From the NCBI RefSeq assembly GCF_039555335.1, contig NC_092647.1, positions 13,230,094 through 13,294,093 of the forward strand: 64,000 nt of DNA, written 5' to 3'. The first letter of the stretch is position 1; each line of letters opens with the position of its first letter. Positions 21,644-32,424 of this stretch are shown here, in pieces. The notes beneath the pieces were generated by a model. That model saw only the letters and a list, made by a program, of their open reading frames with translations, did not search any database and was not told the origin of the DNA. The position numbers and the translations under genes are program-made. Source of the stretch: Amphiura filiformis. Lineage: Eukaryota > Echinodermata > Ophiuroidea > Amphilepidida > Amphiuridae.

Positions 21644-22130
21644 CTGACGTTTTAAAAATGTTTTGAATAAGTTATATTTTGGCTTTTGGTTTAGACAAAA
21701 ACGTTTTAATAACATTAAAATGTCGGGTTATATAAAGGTAATGAAAACGTTTTTAAAAACGTTTTGTATGAAAACACACTATACAACAATATTTTTTAAT
21801 GTTTTCAAAATGTTATTGTAAACTATTTTTGCAAACATTTTTACCAAATAATTTGTTAACACTTAAATAACATTATGTTAAAATATTTGCGCCCAGCATA
21901 CACAGAAATGCCAATGTCACTTGAAAAGCTTTGAAATCCAATTAAATGAAAGAAATCTCTCTTTTTTTGTTAAAATTCATGGGTCTTTCGGAGCTGCCTG
22001 GTCCAAAAACAGGGGTCTTCGCGGGGGAGCATACCCACAAAGTCATTTGTGTCAACAAGTGCCATATCCGTGATCCGTGTTTATGAACTGTGACATTATA
22101 ATTATATTTCACCAGTTCACCCACAGTATT
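21644..22130. repeat. Half CAGCAAACA element plus 3' block shared with gene 5
   Basis: A left half-copy of the CAGCAAACA family ends at CCCAGCATACACAG (about 21893). It continues into about 220 bp with AAATGCCAATGTCACTTGAA, GAAAGAAATCTCTCTTTTTT and GGTCTTCGCGGGGGAGCATA. The same composite lies 3' of gene 5 (62814-63290). AATGCCAAT next to CACTTGAAAAG resembles the two ends of a finger codon block with the middle deleted. Confidence 0.75.
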
Positions 22131-22139
22131 TTAATACTG

Positions 22140-25100
22140 TGGGTAAAATAAAAGCTATCGCACTAGCAGAAGTTGGTTTCAAAGTCTAGTTATTTTTGTT
22201 CATTTATAGGCCCTATATACTTATTTTTGTGGTGAGATGCTGAATAGCTAGATTTTGTCCCTGAGCTTTTATAATGATAATTAAAATGAATTTTATTTTC
22301 ACTGATATCAGTCTTGATTAACGTTAGTTTCGTGAATCATAACGTTTCCATTTGACCTATTTTTGAGAGGTTTTGACGAGTAATGTTTAAAACATATTCG
22401 AGCGGTGTTTTTTTTTCTAGCTTTGAATTTACTGACCTTTAGACGGTGATTCGTATTCTGTTCAGTCTGTTCAAAGGACTCGGACTTCCTTGCGAGAGTG
22501 AGAAAGAGAAGGGGAAGCCGGAGAAAGAGAGCGAGGGAGGAGAGAGGGAGGGAGTGAGAGAGGGAGAACACGGAGAATGGCTTCTATCAACAAAGTATTT
22601 TTTTTTAAATTATTTTTGTATATCAATATTTGCTCTAGATATCCCACAAAACTAATTCTTTTTTAAAGACAGTTCTTGTTTTAAGAGGACACAACACTAA
22701 ATCCTTCCGCATTTGGTGTAACTATGGGAGAAAAAGGTGGTGTAAGGGAGCTATAATTTTCTTCGGAAGGGGGGGGGGGGTGGCAAATATACGTGGGCGT
22801 CAAAAATTTTGGAAAGAAAAATAGGGGGGGATCATAGAATTTTGATGACCAAATGTAGGGAGTCACAAGATGACCACAGATATAGTGTGTTTATTTATTC
22901 AAAAAGACTTATTTCAATACAATTTTAGCCTGTTTAGGGGGTAAGCTTTATTGCTGGTGGTAGGGGGTCATACCATGTAATTGTTGCCGAAATGGGGGGA
23001 GGAGTCGCAATTTTACTGACGCGGTGACGCCAATTTTTTGTAAATTTTGGACCCAAGTTCCGAAGAAATTGATAGACCCAAACAAGCACCGGAGCGAAAT
23101 ACATCAGACTCTCACGGGCACCAAATATGAGTGAATCGTGCTTGTTTCTGCGCTACGAAAACAAAAGAGTATTATACCTAAACATTAAAACTATAAGGAA
23201 GCAAGATTGTCGGCTGAAATTCATGAGGCCGCTGTTTAAGTGCCTATAGCTCAAAAGTTCCGACTGAATTGTTCGTAAAAAATTTAATTTTTATTAAATT
23301 TCAGACTTTAAGAAAATCCATTTGAAACTTCCACAACTTTGTCACAAAGGGTGTAAAAATTAACGCAGGGCTGTGCAATAAATATGAGCCCCACCTCCAC
23401 GGGTAAGAAAAGGTGTGCCAACCAGTGCCAACACTCCCCCTCCCTCCCCCGCTCTCGGCCAGCCTAAATCTGCCAATATGCAAACTTTAAATATCCTAGA
23501 TATAATGATGCAAGCAGGAAATTCATTGCAGATTTGAATGTTTCTGTATAAGTGTTTCCTAAGCCTGGTAAAGATGCACTGTAAATTGTCAAAAACTGGC
23601 CCCCCCACCCCTGTGTACGAGCTATGACGTTAAAAGTATTACAGTTAGTTAGTTTCATCATTTCAATTTTATTCATAATACACATAAAAACAGAGATATT
23701 GAAAAGGAATACATTTAAGGCCAGACAGGGGGTTGAGAAGGTACACGACCAGGCTCAAACATCCGCAGGCATATTAAACAACAGCACAATACAACATATG
23801 AATGAAGGTTATAAAGGAATACATCAATAATATTTTAAATTAGATATAATATTGCATAAGTTGACAGGGACCCGCCCCGAAACAATTGCACTAAAACGAT
23901 AAAATATGGTCTAAAAGACGGCATTTTGATTTAAATCGACCAGTCATGGTCATACTTTGAGTAAACAAGAATTCCTGAAAAAAATTGGTGTCAGTTCCAA
24001 TTTACAATGTAATTATTATTTTAATGTGCACTGCAGCACTGACAAGAACATTTAGTGGTAGTTCATTTATCATTAAATAGGCCTATACACTTACATTCTT
24101 ACATAGGCCTACGTGTTTTGGCGCAACGTCAGCCTTCTATTCTTCAATTTTTTCACAGGAGGAAGATGGCGAATTTCATCATTCGATATCAGCAAAGTAT
24201 CAGGCCCTTGCAACTCCTATACCAGCGCAATATAAAAAGATTTTTGTTTAATTAACACTGGATGTTTTATAAAAAAAATATTGTATGTGATAAAGAAGGG
24301 GCTGGTGGTTTATTTGTGTAAAGGTCAAAATAGGTTTAGGATTGGGTCAGGACTCTTGTTTCGTCATCTTCCTTCATCCAAGACCACAGTCTTTGAACCT
24401 GCTCATTGTCTGGTGCTTTTTTTTTTCTTTTTTTTTTTTCTTTTTGTAATTTTGATTTTGAAATGGAGCCTTGATCTTTGATTCGCCACCAGCTCCAAGT
24501 ACAGATAAAATACAAAAAGCTGAAAAGGGAAAAAAAAAAAAAAAAAAAAAGATGTGGACACCGTCGGCTTCCCCCGTGTATTATCCGCCGGTGCCATTAT
24601 CACGTGACTGTAGAAAAATGCTGCTGCCACACCAGATATAGGCTAAGTAAAACAGCGTATTACTATCAAGACTTATGTTTAAAAGCTGTCCTCGGATCGA
24701 TGCGTCAAGTTTCCAGTTTATCACATTACGTGCTCTATATTAGTCCATGTCGATATTATTCAAGACAGAGATTGCGTCTGACGTCATCTGTCAAAGTCGT
24801 TGATGATGACTTGCTAAACCCGGCGCCTAATTTTAAGCTTACTGTCAATTTTGCACCTTCAAACATACAAACCATCTCAAAAGTTAGGTCTTTATAGTAG
24901 GAAACTTTTTTTAGCGAAGGCACCATGTCAACAATGCCTAGAAAAGTTGCTTTTTGCCTTGTAAAAGTACGTAATTTTTCGCCATTTCCTGGTATCAGCA
25001 TGGAAGCAGGTCGATTCGCACCCAAACCAATTCGTCCACAGTTGACTTGGCCATATGCCAATTCATGCATTTGGCCCCAAGCTACATGTAAGTCAGCCAC

Positions 25101-25290
25101 AAACCAATTCGATATTGACCAAAAGGGATAAACGATTTAATATGTTAATGAATATATGTGACCGTCCATCACGAAACAGCTGTAAAGTCGGCTCGCGGTC
25201 AATTTTGTTTTATTTCGTGTTTAGAAAATAATATCATAAGCTTTAAAATGAAAAATCATTTGACTCCAAACGATATCCAGAAGTAAAAAA
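22140..25290. other. Intergenic stretch without recognisable gene
   Basis: A purine tract of GAGAG/GGGAG type occupies 22495-22570. Poly-G repeat edges occur at 22770-22830 and 22940-23020. T- and A-homopolymers lie at 24418-24445 and 24528-24550. The largest frame (24478-24897, 139 codons) starts in the poly-A run and overlaps an opposite-strand frame of similar length. I do not support it as a gene. Confidence 0.5.
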
Positions 25291-25885
25291 ACAAGGGGGT
25301 TAAGTGCACATCCGTACAAAAAAGTGACTATAGATGAGGTGACATATGATGTCACATGTTTACATTCAGACCGCCCTCTGTTGTTTCAAAGCAGGCAAAA
25401 TAACACAGAAGTGTCTATGACAGACCACATAAATATCTTTAAAACTCAACTTTTAAAAACCTTTAAAGCTTTGTGTGATATTATGTATATAGCTTGATGC
25501 ATTTATAAACAAGATTGATACCATTTTTTGTATAGTTTGCTTTGAAACCAAAGTTAATGAATAAAATCAACTTCGTCCATGTAAACTATAGTGTTTTTTG
25601 CCTGACAGTTTTGATCACAGATCAACAGAGGGTGTATCAAATGTAAACACATGTCACCTCATCTATATCTCATTAACCGATGATCCTAAAGATTTGCGAC
25701 CACTGACTTTTCTGTTCCTTTTTGACATATGGCACGACTCTCTAGGATATTTGGCTAAAATTTTAAAAAAGTGACTATTATCTTATTAACCAATGATCCT
25801 ACAGATATGCGACCACTGACTTTTTTTTTTGTTCCTTATGATGACCAAGGGAAAAGTTTGACATATCTCACGACTCTGTAGGAAA
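25290..25885. repeat. Satellite family (about 152 bp), block 1, interrupted
   Basis: Two and a half units carry GTGACTATATCTCATTAACC, AATGATCCTACAGATATGCG, TTGTTCCTTATGACCAGAGG and ACGACTCTGTAGGA. Element 25333-25663 splits the first. Further blocks are at 26345-26480, 27825-28362 and 29269-29560. Confidence 0.8.
25333..25663. repeat. TIR element, 331 bp, inside satellite
   Basis: Ends GATGAGGTGACATATGATGT and ACACATGTCACCTCATC are inverted repeats. TATA stands on both sides (25329-25332 and 25664-25667), and removing one copy restores the satellite text GTGACTATATCTC. The body carries a second inverted pair around CCCTCTGTTG and CAACAGAGGG. Confidence 0.85.
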
Positions 25886-26344
25886 TGATGTACATCATCA
25901 TCATCATACATCATTTTATTTTCATTCAAATCGACATACAAAATATATATAAAAGACACAATGAGGAGATGCTCAAAAGGCCCAAAGGCCTGAAGCGAGC
26001 ACCCCCTTACACTGCCTTAAGTTACAACATACAATTACAAATAAAAGAAAAAAGAAAGAGGAGAATAACATGCAAAGAAAGAAGCAATATAAATATTTAT
26101 AACATTTCATATAGACATTAGACAGTTCACAGAAGAAATTGATAGTTGGGGTGGAGATGGGTGGGGATGGGTGAGGTCATTAGGTCATTAAATAATGCCT
26201 AAATATTATATGTAATTTTTTATTAGACTTTTCTTTATTTGTAACTTAAACTGGTTTACTGATTTTGCCATCTTTATATATTTATTAGTAATAATCCATT
26301 TCCTAGGACCGGCAGCTCACCGGAAGCCCGTGTTGTGAGGGCCA

Positions 26345-26480
26345 CACACTGCGGCTACGTACAGATACGCGAACGCTGACTTTTTTTTTTGTTCTTTATG
26401 ACCAGAGGAAAAGTGCGACATATCACACGACTCTTTAGGATATTTGGTTTAAAAGATAGAGGGTTAAGTGCACAAAGTAC
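26345..26480. repeat. Satellite family, block 2 (single unit)
   Basis: One diverged unit runs from CGTACAGATACGCGAACGCTGA to GGTTAAGTGCACAAAGTACA. Positions 25886-26344 and 26480-27080 hold no recognised feature apart from AT-rich sequence and short repeats of AACCAATTCG type. Confidence 0.7.
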
Positions 26481-27214
26481 AACGAATTGGTTTGTGACCG
26501 AATGCAAGACATCAAGGCATCTAAATATACAGATTTGGTGTAAAAACAACGGTTATGGAGAAAATCACGAAATAGTTAAATTTGGCCAACTTTTTTTGTA
26601 CATCAATATACAGGGTTCGAATTAGCATGTGGGCGAATTGGTTTGGGGCTGAATTGACGAATAGTATTAATATCGATATTGATATTTTTACAGAGCACGC
26701 GATATTTCGATATGATGATTTGAATTGTCACGTGATCGTCAAACCTGTAGGAGAAGGTGTCAGTTCTGCAGGACTGAATGAAAGATTTTGAACATTTATC
26801 AAAGTCCCGTTTCATTGGTTTTTGGCCTTTTGAAACTAGGGGAAAATGGAACTCAAGTTACACTTGTTGGAGTTTGTGATGATGCCTCTACTGCTATTTC
26901 AATACAAAATAACTTTGCGTCATAATTATCATTAGAGTGTCAACTTTACGATGAAGTATGATTTTTAGGCTTACCATGTTTGTCTTTTTGAAAAAACAAA
27001 ACAAATTTAGGTGGCTACGTGCAGCCAATTTGCCTACACAATAATTCAAAACACCGCGTAACCTTAAGCATGTTAAGCCACTATAAAGTTATATCTGTCT
27101 GTGACACTAACAAAAAAACAAAGGGCCAAAATCTGAATCTTGATGATTTTTACGATAGGCCTACATGCACCGGATGAGCAAATCACTAAATAAACCATAA
27201 CATAATGGATAAAC

Positions 27215-27589
27215 TTGACTAAATCAATAAACTGTGTACGTAAATGTTTTGTTTCTTTGCATAGTACTTGACCTTTGGTCATGTTGGTTATGATTACAAG
27301 ATGAGCATCAATTACACGGTATAAGCAATTTAAGCATTTCTTATGAAGCAACAATCATCATTTTTATACTTCGACCATTGATGCCGTCTTCAAGTTACAA
27401 TCGAGTACTTTTTATGATGTTTATGCGTCACGCATCAGTCTAGTCGTATATGTAGCAGGTAAAAGTAAAGAGAAGGTGAATTCACACGGAAACCTGGGAA
27501 CATTACTAACAATTTGAGCATCGGAATAAAGAAGAGTGGATTGTATTATCATCAGTTGTAGTTCATAGTCATCATTCGTTTATTTCAAA
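27215..27589 (+). promoter_or_regulatory. ZNF gene 3: promoter and non-coding first exon
   Basis: The promoter element TGACCTTTGGTCA is at 27269-27281. GATTACAAGATGAGC takes the TATA-like position. TGCGTCACGCATCAGTCTAG, AATTCACACGGAAACC and CATCGGAATAAAGAAGAG follow. The exon ends TTTCAAA|GTAAGT with GT at 27590. An in-frame TAG (in GTTGTAGTTC) precedes the junction. Homology with the gene 2 copy extends upstream to about 27090. The intron to the acceptor at 32019-32020 is about 4.4 kb and starts among satellite units. Confidence 0.75.
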
Positions 27590-27824
27590 GTAAGTAAAAT
27601 CTTCGTTTAAATTGCTGCCTCTAAATTGTGTTGATAAACCACCGCATACTTTAATAGCAATATCATGATATAGCAGAAAGCGTCCGCTAGCCCGGGGGGG
27701 GTGCGGCTCACATGTGACATACGGTGATGTGCCGCCCGCTCCAATGGGTCGGTTTTTCACAAGAGAGACTTAGACATGAGGCTGCTTTCTAGATATAAGA
27801 AAATCCCTAGATATGGGTCAGGGT

Positions 27825-28362
27825 TTTCAACCAATGATCAATCATACAGATACGGAATGCGACTGTGGACTTTTTTTTTTTTGACACACGACTCTGTAGG
27901 ATAATTGGTTAACAAGATACAGAGTTAGGCACAAAGTACAATAAGTGACTTTATCCCATTAACCAATGATCGTACAGATACGCGACCGCGACTTTTTTGT
28001 TCCTTATTAGTACCAGAGGAAAGGTTTGACATATTGTACGATTCTGTAGGATAATTGGTTAAAAAGATACAGAGTTAAGTGCACAAAGTACAATAAGTGA
28101 CTATATCTCATTAACCAATGATCCTACCATGGAAATAGTACTACAGATATGCGACCGCTGGCTTTTTTTTTTGTTCCTTATGACCAAAGGAAAAGTTTGA
28201 CATATCGCACGACTCTGTAGGATAATTGGTTAAAAAGATACAGAGTTAAGTGAACAAAGTACAATAAGTAACTATATCTCATTAACCAATGATCGTACAG
28301 ATACGCGACCGCTGACCTTTTTGTTCCTTATGACCAGAGGAAAAGTTTGACATATAGCATGT
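27825..28362. repeat. Satellite family, block 3 (four units)
   Basis: Period is 152 bp, judged from ATAAGTGA/ATAAGTAA landmarks at 27941, 28093 and 28264. The last interval is 171 because one unit has gained 19 bases around ACCATGGAAATAGTAC. The block is cut at 28360 by the hairpin element at 28363-28557 and resumes at 28558-28602. Confidence 0.85.
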
Positions 28363-28557
28363 ATTCGCTACTTGCACGGTTCCGCCATTATGCACTATGT
28401 GCGGGGAGAGCCTCGAACTGGCAGCATACATGAATGGGAATTGAACTAGTCATAACGTTCTGTGTAAGGTTACATAATTCTTCCTTTCATGTATGCTGCC
28501 AGTTCGAGGCTCTCCCCGCACATAGTGCATAATGGCGGAACCGTGCAAGTAGCGAAT
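28363..28557. repeat. Perfect 72-bp inverted repeat (hairpin element) inside satellite
   Basis: Left arm 28363-28434 and right arm 28486-28557 are exact reverse complements over all 72 bases, with a 51-base loop. Arm ends read ATTCGCTACTTGCACGG. Outside, satellite sequence continues and TAGC on both sides may be the target duplication. Perfect arms imply a very young insertion or recent arm-to-arm gene conversion. Confidence 0.9.
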
Positions 28558-28602
28558 AGCACGATTCTCTATATTTGGTTTTATAGATCGATAGAGGGTT
28601 AA

Positions 28603-29264
28603 GGGAAGGGGTATGAACGTTTGGACAGTATTCATTGTGGGACATTAGCATGATTAGAGCACATCAGACATATCGAATTGCATTCTGAATACGAAGAATG
28701 TCCTTCTGATATCAAATAATTTTGATTTTTTGAAATTCGCAATGTAATACACATTTTATGGCAAATCATTAAAATTGATATTTTGATATTTAACAGTACT
28801 TGAAGTAAACTTTATAAATCTGATGATTCATACTTAAAGTGTATGTAGGTGGGATGAAAAGCCGACGATCAATTGAGAATTTTGACCTTTGTATTGAAGA
28901 TTTGGATTTTTCCCAAAACACCAAAAACAAATAGGTCTTTTTGGAAAAAATCCATATCTGCAATATGAAAGGTCAAAATTTTCAATTGATCGTCGGCTTT
29001 TCCTTCCAGCTACATACACTTTAAAATATATCATTGGATTTATAAAATTTATTTCGAGGACTGTTATATATCAAAAATTTGAAAAATATCAAATTTTAAT
29101 AATTTGTCATAAAATTTGTATTATATCGTGAATTTCAAAAAATTAAAATTATTTGATATCAGAAAACATGCTTCGTATTCAAAATGCAATTCGATACGTC
29201 TGAGGTGCTCTCATGTCCCACAAAAAATACTGTTGAAACGCCATAAACGCTCATTCTAGATCCC
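28603..29264. repeat. TTAA-flanked foldback element, family K5, copy 1
   Basis: Arms of about 320 bp meet near the AAAACACCAAAAACAAATAG centre. Outer ends are GGGAAGGGGTATGAACG and CGCTCATTCTAGATCCC. TTAA lies at 28599-28602 and 29265-29268, and joining the flanks restores the satellite GGGTTAAGTGCAC. Landmarks are AAGCCGACGATCAATTG and AGTGTATGTAG. Copies: 39507-40156 and 41495-41899. Confidence 0.9.
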
Positions 29265-29268
29265 TTAA

Positions 29269-29560
29269 GTGCACACAATTTTTAAAAAGTGACTATATCT
29301 CATTAACCAATGATCCTACAGATATAAGACCGCTGACTTTTTTGTTCCTTATGACCAGAGGAAAAGTCCGACATATCGCACGACTCTCTAGGATATGTGG
29401 TTAAAAAGATAGAGGTTAAGTGCACAAAGTAGAAAAAAGTAACTATATCTCGTTAACCAATGATCCTACAGATATGCGACAACTGACTTTTGTATTCCTT
29501 AAGACCAGAGGAAAAGTTTGACATATCGCACGACTCTCTATGGTGATTGGTTTAAAAACT
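29269..29560. repeat. Satellite family, block 4 (two units)
   Basis: The array resumes directly after the K5 element and runs for two more units, ending at ACGACTCTCTATGGTGATTGG. Positions 29560-29720 hold nothing recognised. Confidence 0.8.
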
Positions 29561-29719
29561 GATATTTTCAAATTGACGTATAGTGACGTATATTTATTGC
29601 TTAGCTTTCCCTCCGGGCTTTCCTTTTAAAGGAAATTTTATAAATTAAAGATTTTTTGTCAATTTATCACCACGCATGCTCAATACAATTAGTTTAAAAA
29701 CCTCTAGTCTCCGTGGGAG

Positions 29720-31195
29720 AGCGAGGGCGAGTTAGCGCAGCGGTAGTTCACTCGTATGGGGTTATATCAGATGAGAAATTGTTTTTAGGTACCGCACCGC
29801 TCCCCGCAGCCCCGCACCGCTCCCCGCAGCCCCGCACCGCAGTCCCGCACAGCAGAGGCTTGGCTATAATAGTCGTCCATTGGCTAATTTTGAAATTTGA
29901 ATTTTTTTTTATTTAGAAGCCCATTGGGTTAGGGTTATGGTTAAAGTTAGTGTTTATTATGAATATTTATAAGTACAGGGTGTCCCAAAAATTCCTTTAC
30001 CATTAAAGTGATCTCTTCTACAAATTATCATAATATGGACGGATTCGTGCAAAGAGGAAACTTGAACAATTGCTTTGATACCTTTACTTGACCAGTTTCC
30101 TTGTGAATGTTGAAGCATATCAAATCACGTGTAATGTTTTTTAATAGACTGTGTTTTAACAGTGTTGATCACAAAACGATGCATAGGCCTACAATGTTTA
30201 AAAATGCTTTACGATATCGACACCTTTTCCTAATTTCAGGTTGGTGTTTCTATCGCTGCTGAAGTTCAAGATTGTATAAATTAACAGAGCAGCTTTTCAT
30301 TGCAGGGAAAAACACATCATATCATGAGTAAAATTAAATCATTTACTTTAATAAATTATTATATGCGTTTTCCTTGGTCTCAAATGAAATTGCTTTAAAT
30401 ATAAATGATAAACGCAGTACCTCAACTTTGAAGTGTATGCAGGATGAGGGTCCAATATGAAAATCTACACAAAGGGCTTGCCATTTCAACCATTTAGCTA
30501 TTCAAAACCATAGTTTAATCATGGGGTGTTTTTTGTGGGATTTTTAAAAACCTCCTTTTTCCAACCTCCCCCTCTTCCACACTCCCAGAATAATGAATAC
30601 ATTATGTACATGTAGTGTCAAAAATAGCTCTACGATGACCTTGACTGGGGGTATATAACTCTTAGCGGTGCGGGGCTGCGGTGCGGGGCTGCGGGGAGCG
30701 GTGCGGTACGTAAAAACAATTTCTCATTTGATATATTATAGCGGGGCTGCGGTGCGGGGCTGCGGGGAGCGGTGCGGTACCTAAAAACAATTTCTCATCT
30801 GATATAACCCCATACACTCGCTTTGCACCACTGAGGTCCCGGGTTCAAGCCCCGGCGCGGCCCAAGGACTCATCATGTGCACTTGGTTTCTCCCGATTCC
30901 ATGCTCGCTCTCGGAGGTTTTTTCCGGGATCTCCGGTTTCCTCCTGCTTTCAAAAAATCGGTGATTAGTTGTTTGGTTATCAAAAACTCCCTTCACCCAA
31001 TGGAATTTGGGGAGCTGCACAGATAATTGGTGGATGTTACAATCTAAGTGCGGATAGGTCTGCGCCTGAGGTTCGGCTGCAACTGGCCTAGATGATGCGA
31101 TCTGATTGTGATGATTCACTATGGCAGCGGAATTACAGCGCTTTGAATCCTTCAAGATCTAGATGGGATGGAAAAGGTGCTATATAAATCCGAAA
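29720..31195 (+). repeat. tRNA-derived SINE split by a 1060-bp insertion
   Basis: The 5' part (29720-29754) has an A-box-like GTTAGCGCAGCGGTAG. After the insertion the SINE continues at 30815 with CACTCGCTTTGCACC, the B-box GGTTCAAGCCC, a body with CCGGGATCTCCGGTTTCCTC, and the tail GGTGCTATATAAATCC. Another copy lies at 38770-38966 on the minus strand. The 124-codon minus-strand frame over it (30781-31155) is a by-product. Confidence 0.8.
29755..30814. mobile_element. 1060-bp TIR element with 6-bp target duplication, in SINE
   Basis: Ends TATGGGGTTATATCAGATGA and TCATCTGATATAACCCCATA are perfect inverted repeats. They continue into GC-rich repeats of CCGCACCGCTCCCCGCAGCC, giving terminal repeats of about 75 bp. 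CACTCG flanks both sides (29749-29754 and 30815-30820). No transposase frame exists inside, so the element is non-autonomous. The superfamily is uncertain; a 6-bp duplication occurs in few groups (Dada is one). Confidence 0.88.
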
Positions 31196-31479
31196 TTTAT
31201 TACCCGTCTAACCGAATTGTGCTCCTTCGTCAAAACAAACCATTTCAGTGACGGAGGAACACAAACCGACTGGAACCGAGACAAATCAACCTCTATCCAG
31301 AAAAGAAACTATCAATTTGGTCTAAAAACACAATTTTCTCTGAAAATAGTGACATTTTATATTTTTATATTACACAATATCATCACTTGAAAAAAATTTT
31401 TGATGAAATTATCATAAATATTTAAATGAAGGTAATATAATTTACTATGTTCAGCCTTTTCTCCATGCCCCTATGTTCG

Positions 31480-32022
31480 ATTCAGAAGTAAACACTAATG
31501 TGAGGAATTAATATGGACTCAAATTTTTGTGTCTTGTAATAGCGATGGATATCGCAACTGTAGCGACCCAAATCCGAATAGTTTGCACAATCTAGATCTA
31601 TTTTTACTAATTTAACATCGCAACTGAATGGGTATTGATATGTTTCACTTTGTTTAAAATAAGTAACGAAACATGTCATGTTTATAAGCTATTCCTTATT
31701 TAAATTGTTATAACAAGTCGTGTATTCTGAGACCATTTTCATCAAAATCGGAGGAGATTTTTTGTGTTGACCGTTGAGCCATAATGTTGACCTTCGACCT
31801 TTTCGCTAACAACTAAAGATGTTAAAATAAAAGCTCTGTACTATTTCTGTTGATCATTAGTATGATCATATGAAATTTATAAAATAAAATACACAGAAAA
31901 GAAGTCCACTTAAATATCCGTTTTAATAGTGCCACACCTATGATAGCGGTCTCTCAGATTTGTGAAATTGCTTTATTGATACTATACATAATTGGTTTTG
32001 GTCTTTGTCATTCGTTTCAGGA
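31480..32022 (+). other. Conserved 3' intron of ZNF gene 3, with splice acceptor
   Basis: Sequence such as CGAATAGTTTGCACAATC, ATTTCTGTTGATCATTAG-like and GAGCCATAATGTTGACCTTC matches the same position in genes 2 and 5. It ends CATTCGTTTCAG with AG at 32019-32020. Positions 31195-31480 are AT-rich and featureless. Confidence 0.7.
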
Positions 32023-32424
32023 ATGCCTCCAAAAATAAGAAGACCACGAGAATGGGATTACCTGATGCCTCACGTGTGTAAATATTGCAGACGAAGGTTC
32101 TTTAATAATAATCATCGATATCTGCGTCATCTGCGTCATCATGAGCTGTGGATTCGTACATACTGGTATGACTATAAGAAGAAGATGATACCGATACCAA
32201 GAAGAAAGATGAACATCTCCGATGCTAGTAGGAGGGATTGTTTGAAATCATCATCTCTTGGCATTTATGTTAAGGGTCAATGTAAGGGTGGAAATAACTG
32301 TAATAAAGGGTTTACAAAGTCAACGAGCTTGAAAACCATGAACGAATCCATAGAAAAGAGAGACTCGCAAACGTCGGTACTGCAACACAAATTTCACACA
32401 GTCATGCAACTTGAAATCGCATGA
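32023..32424 (+). CDS. ZNF gene 3, N-terminal part before frameshift
   Basis: The ATG follows the acceptor by two bases. The conserved N-terminal region is intact (CKYC atypical finger, WYDYKKK, the degenerate C-x5-C segment). A run of four A instead of five at about 32331-32336, compared with gene 1, shifts the frame. The product then ends after 133 codons in non-finger sequence. If real, this makes a short protein with only the N-terminal region. If it is a sequencing error, it joins the array at 32411. It belongs to subtype A, closest to gene 1. Confidence 0.7.
   Translation: MPPKIRRPREWDYLMPHVCKYCRRRFFNNNHRYLRHLRHHELWIRTYWYDYKKKMIPIPRRKMNISDASRRDCLKSSSLGIYVKGQCKGGNNCNKGFTKSTSLKTMNESIEKRDSQTSVLQHKFHTVMQLEIA

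Noticed and set aside
24478..24897. 139-codon + strand frame
   Set aside because: It begins in a poly-A run (poly-Lys), overlaps a minus-strand frame of similar length and resembles no protein.
29790..29850. CRISPR-like or regulatory GC-rich repeats
   Set aside because: The CCGCACCGCTCCCCGCAGCC units have no spacers and are part of the terminal repeat of the 1060-bp element. No CRISPR array is expected in animal DNA.
30781..31155. 124-codon minus-strand frame
   Set aside because: It lies entirely in the tRNA-derived SINE and the element end, and the homologous SINE at 38770 does not keep it.
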